DNA from: Faecalimonas umbilicata
GTDB taxonomy: Bacteria; Bacillota; Clostridia; Lachnospirales; Lachnospiraceae
Length of the DNA: 64,000 nt
Reading direction: 5' to 3'
Assembly: GCF_004346095.1 (NCBI RefSeq)
Contig: NZ_SLZV01000004.1
Coordinates: 1-64,000, forward strand
The position numbers and the translations under genes are program-made. Shown piece by piece: positions 33,401 through 42,450 of this stretch (position 1 is its first letter; each line of letters begins with the position of its first letter). The notes under the pieces are model-generated. The model ran no database searches. It was not told the origin of the DNA and saw nothing but the letters and a program-made list of their open reading frames with translations.

Positions 33401-33401
33401 C
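33361..33401 (+). terminator. Terminator of the orphan transcript
   Basis: AATCTCGCTATTC pairs with GAATAACGAGATT (one mismatch), loop GATTAAAA, then TTTTTATTT on the plus strand. The minus strand lacks a T-run after the stem, so it serves the plus-strand transcript. Confidence 0.8.
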
Positions 33402-33426
33402 AGTCTATGTTTCTAGATAGGAAATG

Positions 33427-34044
33427 TCAATTTTTATCCTCTCCGGCAACTGCCTCCAGCGCATATAGTAATGCCTTTGAGATGGTAGAAAGTTCCATTG
33501 TAGCCGTTCCGACAGGCTTTCCGACGCCTTGCTCTGTCGCATATGGCACATGAATAAAACCGCCTCGAATAGAAGGATATTTTCTATCAATCAAATAAAG
33601 AAGATCATACATCACACTGTTACATACATAAGTCCCCGCTGTGTAAGATATGCTTGCAGGGATCCCATGATCCTTGATGTTTTTTACCATTGCTTTTACC
33701 GGAATGGTTGCAAAATATGCCGTATCTCCATCTTCTTGCACTTTTACATCCATCGGTTGATTTCCGGCATTATCCGGAATTGAAGCTTCTGCAAGATTGA
33801 TCGCAACACGCTCCACTCCGATATCGGCTCGCCTTCCTGCCTGCCCAACGCAGATTACTGCATCCGGCTGATGTTGCAGAATTCCTGTTTCCACAACTTT
33901 TCCGGCCTCTCCAAACACAGTTGGAATTTCCATTTTTACAATCTGTATATCTCCTGCCATATCTGGTAAAAGCTTCACTGCTTCATAAGCAGGATTGACA
34001 CTTTCTCCTCCAAATGGCTCAAATCCTGTAATTAAAATTTTCAT
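33427..34044 (-). CDS. pcp: Pyrrolidone-carboxylate peptidase
   Basis: A 205-residue cytoplasmic cysteine peptidase (C15) that removes N-terminal pyroglutamate. The triad is visible as Glu78 in GVERVA, Cys141 in TYVCNSVMY and His165 in GFIHVPY. Opening ITGFEPFGGESVNP is characteristic. The start is the ATG at 34044, nine bases after AGGAG; the ATG eight codons upstream has no site. It lies behind rlmH in the same direction. Confidence 0.93.
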   Translation of the reverse strand: MKILITGFEPFGGESVNPAYEAVKLLPDMAGDIQIVKMEIPTVFGEAGKVVETGILQHQPDAVICVGQAGRRADIGVERVAINLAEASIPDNAGNQPMDVKVQEDGDTAYFATIPVKAMVKNIKDHGIPASISYTAGTYVCNSVMYDLLYLIDRKYPSIRGGFIHVPYATEQGVGKPVGTATMELSTISKALLYALEAVAGEDKN

Positions 34045-34073
34045 CTCTGATCTCTCCTGTACTTTCAATTCTG

Positions 34074-34553
34074 TTACTTATGATACGGCGCTCCTTCTAT
34101 AATCCGATATGCACGATAAATCTGTTCCAGCAAAATAACACGCATCAGTTGATGTGGAAAAGTCATTTTGGAGAAACTCAATGCATAATCGGATTTTTCT
34201 AAAACTTCTTCGCTAAGTCCAATCGAGCCTCCAATCACAAAAATAATATGGCTTTTCCCTTGAATTCCAAGTTGTTCGATTTTTTCGGAAAATTCTTCGG
34301 AAGATAACAATTTCCCATTGATTTCCAAAGTAATCACATAGGCACCTTCTTTTATATGCTTTAAAATACGTTCCCCTTCTTTTCTGCGAATTCCATTTTC
34401 TACCAATACGCTTGCCTGATCGGGTGTTTTCTCATCAGCCACTTCGATGATCTCCAATTTGCATGATTTGCTCAGCCGCTTTGTATACTCGGCGATTGCA
34501 TCTTTCAAATATTTTTCCTTTAATTTTCCAACAGTAATAATTGTAATTTTCAT
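34074..34553 (-). CDS. rlmH: 23S rRNA pseudouridine-1915 N3-methyltransferase RlmH
   Basis: A 159-residue SPOUT methyltransferase, exactly the family length, acting on helix 69 of the 70S ribosome. Family motifs are ITIITVGKLKEKYLKDAIAEY at the start, the SAM-knot glycine loop IFVIGGSIGLSEEV and the C-terminal LSFSKMTFPHQLMRVILLEQIYRAY. The second ATG (34553) is six bases after GGGAG and fits better than the ATG at 34559. Confidence 0.95.
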   Translation of the reverse strand: MKITIITVGKLKEKYLKDAIAEYTKRLSKSCKLEIIEVADEKTPDQASVLVENGIRRKEGERILKHIKEGAYVITLEINGKLLSSEEFSEKIEQLGIQGKSHIIFVIGGSIGLSEEVLEKSDYALSFSKMTFPHQLMRVILLEQIYRAYRIIEGAPYHK

Positions 34554-34615
34554 GTTCATCTCCCTGCTCTGTACAAGACAGTGCTTCTATCTTATTTTCT
34601 CCTATTATTCTAGCG

Positions 34616-34659
34616 AAAAAAAGGACTTCCGTTTCAGTCATATACGGCAGTCCTTTTTT
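34616..34659 (-). terminator. Terminator of the nfnAB operon
   Basis: AAAAAAGGACT-G-CCGT pairs with ACGG-A-AGTCCTTTTTT around a loop of about 12 nt (minus strand). A-tracts on one arm and T-tracts on the other make it usable in both directions. A weak -10 (TAGAAT, plus strand 34607-34612) for rlmH follows it. Confidence 0.8.
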
Positions 34660-34727
34660 GTCACATCAGATCTGACTGAGATATTTCCTATCTCAGATCT
34701 TCCCTGAAACAACGATGATACTATCTT

Positions 34728-36116
34728 TTATTTATTGCTTAAGTATTCGTGAATACCTTTTGCTCCTGCTTTTCCTGCACCCATTGCAAGGATAACAGTT
34801 GCTGCACCTGTTACAGCATCTCCTCCGGCATAGACACCCTCTTTTGTTGTCTTACCGTTCTCTTCTTCTGCAACGATACATTTCCATTTATTTACTTCCA
34901 GTCCTTCTGTTGTAGAAGAGATCAGTGGGTTTGGAGATGTACCAAGAGACATGATCACAGTATCAAGATCCATTGTAAATTCAGATCCTTCTACTTCTAC
35001 CGGACGTCTTCTACCGGAAGCATCTGGTTCTCCTAATTCCATCTTCACGCATACCATACCTTTTACCCATCCATTTTCATCTACTAAAATTTCTTTTGGA
35101 TTTGTAAGAAGATCAAAGATGATTCCTTCTTCTTTTGCATGGTGTACTTCTTCTACTCTGGCAGGAAGTTCTTCTTCACTTCTACGATATACGATATGTA
35201 CTTCTGCACCAAGGCGAAGAGCTGTTCTTGCAGCATCCATCGCAACGTTACCACCACCGATGACAGCAACTTTTGTTCCTGCAGCGATTGGTGTATCATA
35301 AGATTCATCAAACGCTTTCATCAGGTTGCTTCTTGTCAAGTATTCATTTGCAGAGAATACGCCGTTTGCATTTTCTCCCGGAATTCCCATGAATTTTGGA
35401 AGTCCTGCTCCAGATCCGATAAATACTGCCTCAAATCCTTCTTCCTCGATCAATTGATCGATAGTTGTAGATTTACCGATAACAACGTTTGTCTCAAATT
35501 TTACTCCGAGTTCTTTTACTTTCTCAATCTCTTTTGCAACAACTTTCTGTTTTGGAAGACGGAACTCAGGAATACCATATACTAATACACCGCCCAGTTC
35601 ATGGAGTGCTTCAAATACAGTTACTTCATATCCTAATTTTGCAAGGTCACCAGCACATGTCAGTCCTGCCGGACCAGATCCGATTACAGCAACTTTGTGT
35701 CCGTTTGTCTTCTCTGCGCCAACTGGTTTAATGTCGTGCTCTAATGCGTAGTCAGCAACAAAACGCTCTAATTTACCGATGGAAACCGGTTCTCCTTTGA
35801 TACCACGGATACATTTTCCTTCACATTGTGATTCCTGAGGGCATACACGTCCACAGATTGCAGGAAGTGCAGAAGATTCTCCAATGATCTTGTAAGCTTC
35901 TTCGATATTTCCTTCTTTTACTTCCTTGATAAATCCTGGAATATTAATAGCTACCGGACATCCCTGCACACATTTTGCATTCTTACAGTTGATGCAGCGA
36001 GTTGCTTCTTCCATTGCTTCTTCTTTGTTATATCCAAGACAAACTTCTTCAAAGTTTGTTGCGCGTACTTTTGGTTCCTGCTCTCTTACAGGTACTTTCT
36101 TTAATACATCTGCCAT
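34728..36116 (-). CDS. nfnB: NfnB: NADH-dependent ferredoxin:NADP+ oxidoreductase, large subunit
   Basis: A 462-residue flavin/iron-sulfur protein related to glutamate synthase small subunit. N-terminal cysteines (CINCKNAKCVQGCPV, then CGRVCPQESQCEGKCIRG) hold two [4Fe-4S] clusters; FAD binding VIGSGPAGLTCAGDLA and NADPH binding VIGGGNVAMDAARTA follow. Together with NfnA it makes NADPH from NADH and reduced ferredoxin by flavin-based bifurcation. The 1-bp overlap with nfnA (TAATG) and the absence of a glutamate synthase large subunit gene support Nfn over GltD. Confidence 0.92.
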   Translation of the reverse strand: MADVLKKVPVREQEPKVRATNFEEVCLGYNKEEAMEEATRCINCKNAKCVQGCPVAINIPGFIKEVKEGNIEEAYKIIGESSALPAICGRVCPQESQCEGKCIRGIKGEPVSIGKLERFVADYALEHDIKPVGAEKTNGHKVAVIGSGPAGLTCAGDLAKLGYEVTVFEALHELGGVLVYGIPEFRLPKQKVVAKEIEKVKELGVKFETNVVIGKSTTIDQLIEEEGFEAVFIGSGAGLPKFMGIPGENANGVFSANEYLTRSNLMKAFDESYDTPIAAGTKVAVIGGGNVAMDAARTALRLGAEVHIVYRRSEEELPARVEEVHHAKEEGIIFDLLTNPKEILVDENGWVKGMVCVKMELGEPDASGRRRPVEVEGSEFTMDLDTVIMSLGTSPNPLISSTTEGLEVNKWKCIVAEEENGKTTKEGVYAGGDAVTGAATVILAMGAGKAGAKGIHEYLSNK

Positions 36117-37003
36117 TAGTTGTCACCTCCGCAATTTCCACATCCGCCATGATGTGTATCGCCTTCCTGCAATTTCAAAATTGCACGGCCTTCTTCTGTT
36201 TTATACATTAACTGTCTCTTCATTGCCTGGTCAAAATCTACCAAATGTCCATCAAATTCCGGTCCGTCAACACATGCGAATTTGATCTCATCTCCTACCT
36301 GAAGACGGCATGCTCCGCACATACCTGTTCCGTCTACCATAATCGGGTTCATGCTGACGATTGTAGGAATCTCTAATTTTTTTGTCAGAAGACATACAAA
36401 TTTCATCATGATCATCGGTCCGATTGCAACACATCTGTCATATTTTTTGCCTTCTCCGACTAATTTTTCGATCATGCTTGTTACCATTCCGTGGTGTCCG
36501 TAAGAACCATCATCTGTACAGACATAAAGATTTCCAGCAACAGCTTCCATCTCTTTTTCAAGGATCAGCATCTCTTTTGTCTTAGATCCAACAATTACAT
36601 CTACATCTATTCCACGTTCGTGCATCCATTTTACCTGTGGATATACAGGAGCTGCCCCAACACCACCTGCTACGAACAAAATCTTTTTATTCTTTAATTC
36701 TTCAAGATCTTCTTCTACAAATTCAGAAGCACATCCTAAAGGACCTGTAAAGTCTCTGAAGTAATCCCCCTCTTTTAACTCTGCCATCTTATCTGTGGAA
36801 GCTCCTACAATCTGGAATACGATTGTCACTGTTCCTGCTTCTCTGTCATAATCACAAATCGTCAATGGAATTCTTTCCCCTTTTTCATCCATTTTTACGA
36901 TTACAAACTGTCCCGGCTGACAGTGTCTTGCAACTCTTGGTGCTTCAACATCCATAAGAAAAATCTTATCTGCTAATTTTTCTGCCTTTTGTATTTTATA
37001 CAT
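36116..37003 (-). CDS. nfnA: NfnA: NADH-dependent ferredoxin:NADP+ oxidoreductase, small subunit
   Basis: A 295-residue ferredoxin-NADP reductase-like protein. The N-terminal beta-barrel binds FAD (RIPLTICDYD), the NAD domain has LFVAGGVGAAPVYPQVKWM, and the C-terminal CGACRLQ...CVDGPEF cysteines bind a [2Fe-2S] cluster, as in PyrK. Pairs with NfnB at the cytoplasmic face. TAGGAGG lies seven bases before the ATG. Confidence 0.92.
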   Translation of the reverse strand: MYKIQKAEKLADKIFLMDVEAPRVARHCQPGQFVIVKMDEKGERIPLTICDYDREAGTVTIVFQIVGASTDKMAELKEGDYFRDFTGPLGCASEFVEEDLEELKNKKILFVAGGVGAAPVYPQVKWMHERGIDVDVIVGSKTKEMLILEKEMEAVAGNLYVCTDDGSYGHHGMVTSMIEKLVGEGKKYDRCVAIGPMIMMKFVCLLTKKLEIPTIVSMNPIMVDGTGMCGACRLQVGDEIKFACVDGPEFDGHLVDFDQAMKRQLMYKTEEGRAILKLQEGDTHHGGCGNCGGDN

Positions 37004-37075
37004 CTTGCGCCTCCTAAAATTTTATATATTACCTATTTACCGCTAAGCCGTGAATAAGCATACATGATTATTAAT

Positions 37076-37104
37076 ATAATATATCATTCTTCGTTAAAGT
37101 TCAA
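37076..37104 (-). promoter_or_regulatory. Promoter of nfnAB
   Basis: Minus-strand TTGAAC (-35; 37099-37104), 17-bp spacer, TATTAT (-10; 37076-37081). Apart from this and the hairpin at 37197-37237, the 324-bp gap 37004-37327 shows nothing clear. Confidence 0.65.
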
Positions 37105-37196
37105 GTATATCTTGCGATAATGTTAAAAATTTATCGGCATTTTCTAGTAATATTTCCTAAAGATTCTTTTAAAAAGCTTTTGGAAACAAACAAAAT

Positions 37197-37237
37197 GGCA
37201 CATCTTACGGAAGACATGTACTCCTGCAAAATGTGCC
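37197..37237 (-). terminator. Terminator of the alcohol dehydrogenase gene
   Basis: GGCACAT pairs with ATGTGCC. T-rich sequence follows on both strands (TTTTTG on plus, ATTTTGTTTG on minus), so it can end the dehydrogenase transcript. Confidence 0.6.
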
Positions 37238-37327
37238 TTTTTGATTTTCTATCTAAGTAATCATTCAACTGCCTGATTCGGGCAAAACCTGTTTCTCAAA
37301 AGGTTGTTCTCTTGACAGACTTTCTAA

Positions 37328-38509
37328 TTAGAAATCAACTTCTGTTCCGTAATAAATACATGTAAATAATCTCTCCATTGTTTCCGGATCGATTGCTCTT
37401 GGATTAGACCCTGTACAGGCATCTCCAACTGCATTTTTTGCGATTTCAGAAATCTTTTCTTTGAATTCATCTTCTTTAATTCCAAACTCTTTTAATGTTG
37501 CAGGAATTCCAAGGATTACGTTAAATTCATTGATTTTTTCACATAAACTATTGATCAGTGCTCGTTCAGAAGCTCCGGCAAGACCTACTCTTCTTGCAAT
37601 CTCAGCATAACGCTTTGCAGCGACAGGATCTTTTGCATTATACTTGATGACATATGGAAGGTACATTGCATTTGCAAGACCATGTGTAATATGTCCTGTT
37701 GAGAATGCTGCTCCTGTCTTATGTGCCATAGAATGTACAATACCAAGCAACGCATTAGAAAATGCCATACCTGCAAGGCACTGTGCATTGTGCATCTGTG
37801 CTCTTGCTTCCATGTTTCCTTTGAAAGAAGCTGGAAGATAATCAAATACCATCTCGATTGCCTGAATTGCAAGTGGGTCTGTATATGCACAATTCAAAGT
37901 AGATACATAAGCTTCAATTGCATGAGTCAGAGCATCCATACCTGTATAGGCAACCTGATGTGCCGGAAGTGCTTCTACCAACTCAGAGTCAACAATTGCA
38001 ACATCTGGTGTAATATTAAAATCTGCCAATGGATATTTAATTCCTTTTGCATAGTCTGTGATCACAGAGAATGCAGTAACTTCTGTTGCTGTTCCTGATG
38101 TAGACGGAATTGCCGCAAACTTTGCTTTCTGACGCAGTTCTGGGAAGTTAAACGGAATACATAAATCCTCAAATGTTACATCTGGATATTCATAGAATGC
38201 CCACATTGCCTTTGCAGCATCAATTGGAGAACCTCCGCCCATTGCCACGATCCAGTCTGGACCAAATGCGCGCATTGCTTCTGCACCTTTCATAACAGTC
38301 TCTACGGATGGATCTGGCTCAACACCCTCAAATAACTGAACTTCCATGCCGGCTTCTTTCAAATAGTTCACTGCTTTGTCAAGAAATCCCTGACGCTTCA
38401 TGGAACCTCCTCCGACTACGAGAATTGCCTTTTTCCCTTTCAGATTTTTCAGTTCTTCCAGACACCCTTTTCCGTGGTAAATGTCTCTTGGTAATGTAAA
38501 TCTTGCCAT
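37328..38509 (-). CDS. Iron-containing alcohol dehydrogenase (butanol/ethanol dehydrogenase type)
   Basis: A 393-residue group III alcohol dehydrogenase. Nucleotide loop MGGGSPIDAAKAMW; metal-site residues in VDSELVEALPAHQVAYTGMDALTHAIEAYVS and GIVHSMAHKTGAAFSTGHITHG. It reduces an aldehyde with NAD(P)H, probably regenerating NAD+ during fermentation. The start is taken at 38509 (MARFTLP), ten bases after AAGGAG; the ATG two codons earlier is only four bases away. Its promoter is covered by Rex-type operators, so repression when NADH is low is expected. Confidence 0.88.
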   Translation of the reverse strand: MARFTLPRDIYHGKGCLEELKNLKGKKAILVVGGGSMKRQGFLDKAVNYLKEAGMEVQLFEGVEPDPSVETVMKGAEAMRAFGPDWIVAMGGGSPIDAAKAMWAFYEYPDVTFEDLCIPFNFPELRQKAKFAAIPSTSGTATEVTAFSVITDYAKGIKYPLADFNITPDVAIVDSELVEALPAHQVAYTGMDALTHAIEAYVSTLNCAYTDPLAIQAIEMVFDYLPASFKGNMEARAQMHNAQCLAGMAFSNALLGIVHSMAHKTGAAFSTGHITHGLANAMYLPYVIKYNAKDPVAAKRYAEIARRVGLAGASERALINSLCEKINEFNVILGIPATLKEFGIKEDEFKEKISEIAKNAVGDACTGSNPRAIDPETMERLFTCIYYGTEVDF

Positions 38510-38535
38510 TGTCATGCATCTCCTTTGAATATGTA

Positions 38536-38553
38536 TTGTTAATTTTTAAACAA
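38536..38553. promoter_or_regulatory. Rex operator 1 at the dehydrogenase start site
   Basis: TTGTTAATTTTTAAACAA matches TTGTTAA-N4-TTAACAA at 13 of 14 positions. It spans the predicted transcription start, just downstream of the -10. Confidence 0.8.
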
Positions 38554-38557
38554 TTAC

Positions 38558-38586
38558 ATTATATCACTGTTAACAATTTAACGCAA
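38558..38586 (-). promoter_or_regulatory. Promoter of the alcohol dehydrogenase gene
   Basis: Minus-strand TTGCGT (-35; 38581-38586), 17-bp spacer, TATAAT (-10; 38558-38563). Confidence 0.75.
38567..38584. promoter_or_regulatory. Rex-like operator 2 in the spacer and -35
   Basis: CTGTTAACAATTTAACGC matches the Rex consensus at 11 of 14 positions, covering the promoter spacer. Its centre is 31 bp from operator 1. Confidence 0.5.
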
Positions 38587-38594
38587 TTCTTTTT

Positions 38595-38612
38595 TTGTTA
38601 TTTTACAAACAA
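38595..38612. promoter_or_regulatory. Rex-like operator 3 upstream of the -35
   Basis: TTGTTATTTTACAAACAA matches the Rex consensus at 11 of 14 positions. Its centre is 28 bp from operator 2, so the three sites are spaced by roughly three helical turns. Confidence 0.4.
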
Positions 38613-38634
38613 TTTATTTTCTTCTTACACTTCC

Positions 38635-39870
38635 TTATTCATAAGAATATGTGAGGGTATAATTCCTTTTTGTCACAGCACTTGCACGCCCCTTTTTGTC
38701 GATCAGCACTGCCGAAAACAAAGTATTTCCTTCTGGCATTTCAATTGGTTCTGTGTATTTATATGAATCTTCTGAATCCTTTTCCGGTACCTCACCATTG
38801 AAGGTATAATATGCCTCATATCCTTCAGGAACTTCAATTTCAATCATCGTATACTCATAGTACTGTCCTGTCGTTGGTGTTACAACCGGTGCATCTTCCA
38901 AAGGTAATTCTACCGTATATGTCTTCTCTTCCGTAAGACTTGGGACTCCTTTTTTATTTACAGCAATCGCTTTCACTGTAGTTGTACCTTCCGGGATAGA
39001 AATCGGTTCCTCATATTTTGTGCTGTCTGTTGTAGGTTCGGAGCCATCGATCGTATAGTAGATTTCTTTCGCTTTGGATGTCAAGGTTAATTCCTGTACT
39101 TCATCATACTTACTTTCATCTAAACTAAATTTTGGCACCTTTACCTGATAAGATTTTAACGCAGTAAGAACACTTTCATCCTCACACTCATCAAGAAGGA
39201 GCGGAATCTGTGTCTCCTGATCTGTGGCAATATAAAAATCAATCATCTCTTCATACAGTTCTACACTGGTAGGATTTGCTTCGATAGCATCCCAGAATAC
39301 CATCTCTGCCCTGTCAAGATCTTCCTGTGCATTGTACACAGCCGCAAGCCCGGCATACGCTTCTGCACGCGCCGGCTTTTTCTCTACTGCCTTCTCAAAT
39401 GTACGGATAGCCTGATCATATTTCTGCTCCTTTGCCAATGCATATCCTTTTTTTATCTTGCCACTATAGGAACTTCTATAAATTCCGGCACTCAGAAGTG
39501 TCAGTAGTCCAACAGTTGCTGCGGTCATACCAATCAACAAACGTCTCTTCTTCCTTCTGACTTCTCTTCGACGCGCAAGCCGTTTCTTTCTCCGTGCTTC
39601 TTCTTCAGCTTCAATCTGGCTTCTTCTCTGCACAAATTCTCGTTTCTGCTGCTCTTCCTGTTTCTGCTGTCTTAATTTCTCCTGTACTGCCTGGCGATAA
39701 CGCTCCAGTTCATTTTCTGAAGTCTCTCCCCCGCCAATGGCATCCCGCACCTGCTCCGCCAGCATATCATCCAGCGGATTGTAATCTGGAACAATTCTGA
39801 CTTCTGCGCCACAATACGGACAATATCCTAGGTCATATGTAATTTCTGCTCCGCATTTTGCACATTTCAT
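38635..39870 (-). CDS. Membrane-anchored zinc-ribbon / TPR / chitobiase-C-domain protein
   Basis: A 411-residue protein of unknown role. Residues 3-22 form a zinc ribbon (CAKCG...CPYCG); a charged coiled-coil region (about 45-107) precedes a single TM helix at about 112-131. TPR-like helices follow at 135-215 (AYAGLAAVYNAQEDLDRAEMVFWDA). Two copies of the CHB_HEX_C_1-type beta module then lie at about 240-320 and 330-411 (YYTIDGSEPTTDSTKYEEPI; YYTFNGEVPEKDSEDSYKY). The zinc ribbon should be inside and the repeats outside the cell. The start follows the folD stop by 14 bp, so it is expressed with fhs-folD without an obvious functional link. Confidence 0.8.
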   Translation of the reverse strand: MKCAKCGAEITYDLGYCPYCGAEVRIVPDYNPLDDMLAEQVRDAIGGGETSENELERYRQAVQEKLRQQKQEEQQKREFVQRRSQIEAEEEARRKKRLARRREVRRKKRRLLIGMTAATVGLLTLLSAGIYRSSYSGKIKKGYALAKEQKYDQAIRTFEKAVEKKPARAEAYAGLAAVYNAQEDLDRAEMVFWDAIEANPTSVELYEEMIDFYIATDQETQIPLLLDECEDESVLTALKSYQVKVPKFSLDESKYDEVQELTLTSKAKEIYYTIDGSEPTTDSTKYEEPISIPEGTTTVKAIAVNKKGVPSLTEEKTYTVELPLEDAPVVTPTTGQYYEYTMIEIEVPEGYEAYYTFNGEVPEKDSEDSYKYTEPIEMPEGNTLFSAVLIDKKGRASAVTKRNYTLTYSYE

Positions 39871-39884
39871 TTAGTAAAAACCCC

Positions 39885-40724
39885 CTATTTGCATGCCGCC
39901 TCCACACAGTTATACATCAGCATAGCTCGTGTCATCGGTCCCACTCCTCCTGGAACCGGTGTGATTGCGCCAACTTTTTCTATTACGTCATCGTAATCGA
40001 CATCCCCGCACAACACATTGTCTTCATTTCGGTGAATGCCGACGTCGATCACGACTGCATTTTCTTTTATATATTCTTTCGTTATAAATTTTGGTTTCCC
40101 GACTGCCGCCACAAGAATGTCTGCTCGCTTTGTAATCTCCTTTAAATCTTTCGTTTGGGAATGTGCGATTGTCACAGTTCCATTCTCCCTTAGTAGAAGA
40201 AGCGCTGTCGGTTTCCCTACATTGTTACTTCTTCCAACAACTACACACTCTCTTCCACGGATCGAAATCCCTGAACGTTTCAAAAGTTGAATGACTCCAG
40301 CTGGCGTACAGCAGTCAAAGCCATCCCCTCCGATACAAAGCTTCCCGATATTGACCGGATGAAATCCATCCACATCCTTCGCCGGATCAATTGCCTTCAC
40401 AACTTTTGATTCATCCATATGAGATGGAAGCGGAAGTTGTACAAGAATTCCATGCACATCTTCGGTGTGATTTAATTGATCGAGCAGTGCGAGAAGTTCT
40501 TTCTCTTTCGTTTCTTCTGGCAGCTCGTAAGAGCGCGATTCGATCCCGATATAAGCACAATCTTTCTTTTTCCCATTCACATATACCGTAGATGCGGGGT
40601 CATTTCCCACCTGTATCACAGCAAGGCAGACAGATTTTCCCTCCTGTTTCAGCCTTGCCACACGCTCTTTTAACTCTTCTTTGATCTGCATTGCAATCTG
40701 TTTTCCGTCAATAATCTGTGGCAT
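39885..40724 (-). CDS. folD: Methylene-THF dehydrogenase/cyclohydrolase FolD
   Basis: A 279-residue bifunctional enzyme interconverting methylene-, methenyl- and formyl-THF. Signature motifs are the catalytic Lys region YVNGKKKDCAYIGIESRSY, ILVQLPLPSH and PGGVGPMTRAML near the end, with NADP-site VVGRSNNVGKP. It lies 13 bp after fhs. Length matches the family. Confidence 0.96.
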   Translation of the reverse strand: MPQIIDGKQIAMQIKEELKERVARLKQEGKSVCLAVIQVGNDPASTVYVNGKKKDCAYIGIESRSYELPEETKEKELLALLDQLNHTEDVHGILVQLPLPSHMDESKVVKAIDPAKDVDGFHPVNIGKLCIGGDGFDCCTPAGVIQLLKRSGISIRGRECVVVGRSNNVGKPTALLLLRENGTVTIAHSQTKDLKEITKRADILVAAVGKPKFITKEYIKENAVVIDVGIHRNEDNVLCGDVDYDDVIEKVGAITPVPGGVGPMTRAMLMYNCVEAACK

Positions 40725-40737
40725 ATTTCATCTCTCC

Positions 40738-42408
40738 TTAGAATAAACCTGTAATATTTCCACTTGCATCTACATCAATATGATTTGCTGCCGGAACTTT
40801 CGGAAGTCCAGGCATTGTCATAACAGCTCCCGTAAGAGCGACAACAAATCCTGCTCCGGCATTTACATACACTTCACGGATATGCATATCAAAATTCTGT
40901 GGACGGCCAAGTAATGTAGCATCATCAGAAAGGGAATACTGATTCTTTGCCATACATACTGGAAGATTTCCAAATCCCATCTGCTCAATCTTTGCAAGCT
41001 GCTTTTCTGCTGCCGGAGCATACTCAACTCCTTTTGCGCCATAGATTTCTTTTGAAATCGTCTCGATCTTCTCTTTGAGTGTCAACTCATCGGAATATAA
41101 CGGTGCGAAATGGCTTTCCTTTGTCTCCAAAGTCTGAAGTACCTTTTCTGCCAGTTCAATTCCGCCCTCTCCGCCGTGTTCCCACACTTTAGACAATGCA
41201 AACTCGCATCCTCGCTCCTCACAGAATTTTTGGATAAATGCATTCTCAGCATCTGTATCTGTCACAAACGAATTCAGTGTAACAATGACCGGAACATTAT
41301 ATTTCTGAATATTTTCAATATGTTTTTCCAAATTCACGATTCCTTTTTCCAATGCTTCCAAATTCTCTTCTGCCAAAGCATTTTTCGGAACCCCTCCATT
41401 GTATTTTAATGCGCGCACAGTCGCAACGATCACAACTGCATCTGGTGCCAGTTCACTGCTTCGACATTTGATATCAAAGAATTTTTCCGCACCGAGATCT
41501 GCTCCAAATCCAGCCTCTGTAATGGCAATGTCTCCAAGTTTTAACGCCATCTTTGTAGCTCGGACACTGTTACATCCATGTGCAATGTTGGCAAATGGTC
41601 CACCATGTACGATGGCTGGTGTATGTTCCAGTGTCTGGATCAGATTTGGTTTCATCGCATCTTTTAAAAGGGCTGTCATTGCACCTGTTGCCTGAAGCAT
41701 ATCGGCAGTAACCGGATTGCCAGAGAAGTCATAGGCAACGATAATCTTGCCAAGACGTTCCTTTAAATCTTGAAGATTATTCGCCAGACAGAGTACCGCC
41801 ATAATCTCTGAGGCAACTGTGATGACAAAATGATCTTCTCTTACCATTCCGTCCATTTTGCTTCCAAGTCCAACTACGATATTTCTAAGAGATCGGTCAT
41901 TCATATCCAGGCATCTCTTCCAGACAACCTGCCTTGGATCGATCTGCAGAGCATTTCCTTGCTGAATATGATTATCTAACATTGCTGCAAGCAGATTGTT
42001 GGCAGAAGTGATCGCATGAAAATCTCCTGTAAAATGCAGATTTAAATCTTCCATCGGAACAACCTGTGCATAACCTCCTCCTGCTGCTCCACCCTTAATT
42101 CCAAAACATGGGCCAAGGGAAGGCTCACGGAGTGCGATCACTGCCTTTTTATTTAATTTTGCCATTGCCTGTCCAAGTCCAACACTTGTCGTTGTCTTTC
42201 CCTCTCCTGCCGGTGTCGGATTAATAGCTGTCACAAGGACAAGTTTTCCATCTGGTCTGTCTTTGATCTGATCCCAAAGTTCATCAGAAAGTTTTGCTTT
42301 GTACTTTCCATAAAGTTCCAGATCATCCTCCTGAATCCCAATTGTCTCTGCCACCTCTTTGATCGGCTTCATCTGTGCTTCCTGAGCGATTTGAATATCT
42401 GTCTTCAT
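40738..42408 (-). CDS. fhs: Formate-tetrahydrofolate ligase
   Basis: A 556-residue ATP-dependent enzyme making 10-formyl-THF. The P-loop is [17 protein letters not shown] near residue 66, and [23 protein letters not shown] is the family signature. Together with FolD it supplies one-carbon units (or the methyl branch of acetogenesis, if the rest of the Wood-Ljungdahl genes exist elsewhere). It starts 42 bp after the ftsK stop. Confidence 0.97.
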   Translation of the reverse strand: MKTDIQIAQEAQMKPIKEVAETIGIQEDDLELYGKYKAKLSDELWDQIKDRPDGKLVLVTAINPTPAGEGKTTTSVGLGQAMAKLNKKAVIALREPSLGPCFGIKGGAAGGGYAQVVPMEDLNLHFTGDFHAITSANNLLAAMLDNHIQQGNALQIDPRQVVWKRCLDMNDRSLRNIVVGLGSKMDGMVREDHFVITVASEIMAVLCLANNLQDLKERLGKIIVAYDFSGNPVTADMLQATGAMTALLKDAMKPNLIQTLEHTPAIVHGGPFANIAHGCNSVRATKMALKLGDIAITEAGFGADLGAEKFFDIKCRSSELAPDAVVIVATVRALKYNGGVPKNALAEENLEALEKGIVNLEKHIENIQKYNVPVIVTLNSFVTDTDAENAFIQKFCEERGCEFALSKVWEHGGEGGIELAEKVLQTLETKESHFAPLYSDELTLKEKIETISKEIYGAKGVEYAPAAEKQLAKIEQMGFGNLPVCMAKNQYSLSDDATLLGRPQNFDMHIREVYVNAGAGFVVALTGAVMTMPGLPKVPAANHIDVDASGNITGLF

Positions 42409-42450
42409 CTTCTCTTCGTCCTTTCTTTTTATGCATCTGCTGCACTTACT

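Noticed and set aside
34728-36116. Glutamate synthase small subunit
   Set aside because: No large subunit gene is adjacent, and the 1-bp overlap with a PyrK-like gene identifies the NfnAB pair.
37108-37130. Rex operator upstream of nfnAB
   Set aside because: The best match has only about 10 of 14 positions, one half-site is poor, and it lies upstream of the -35.
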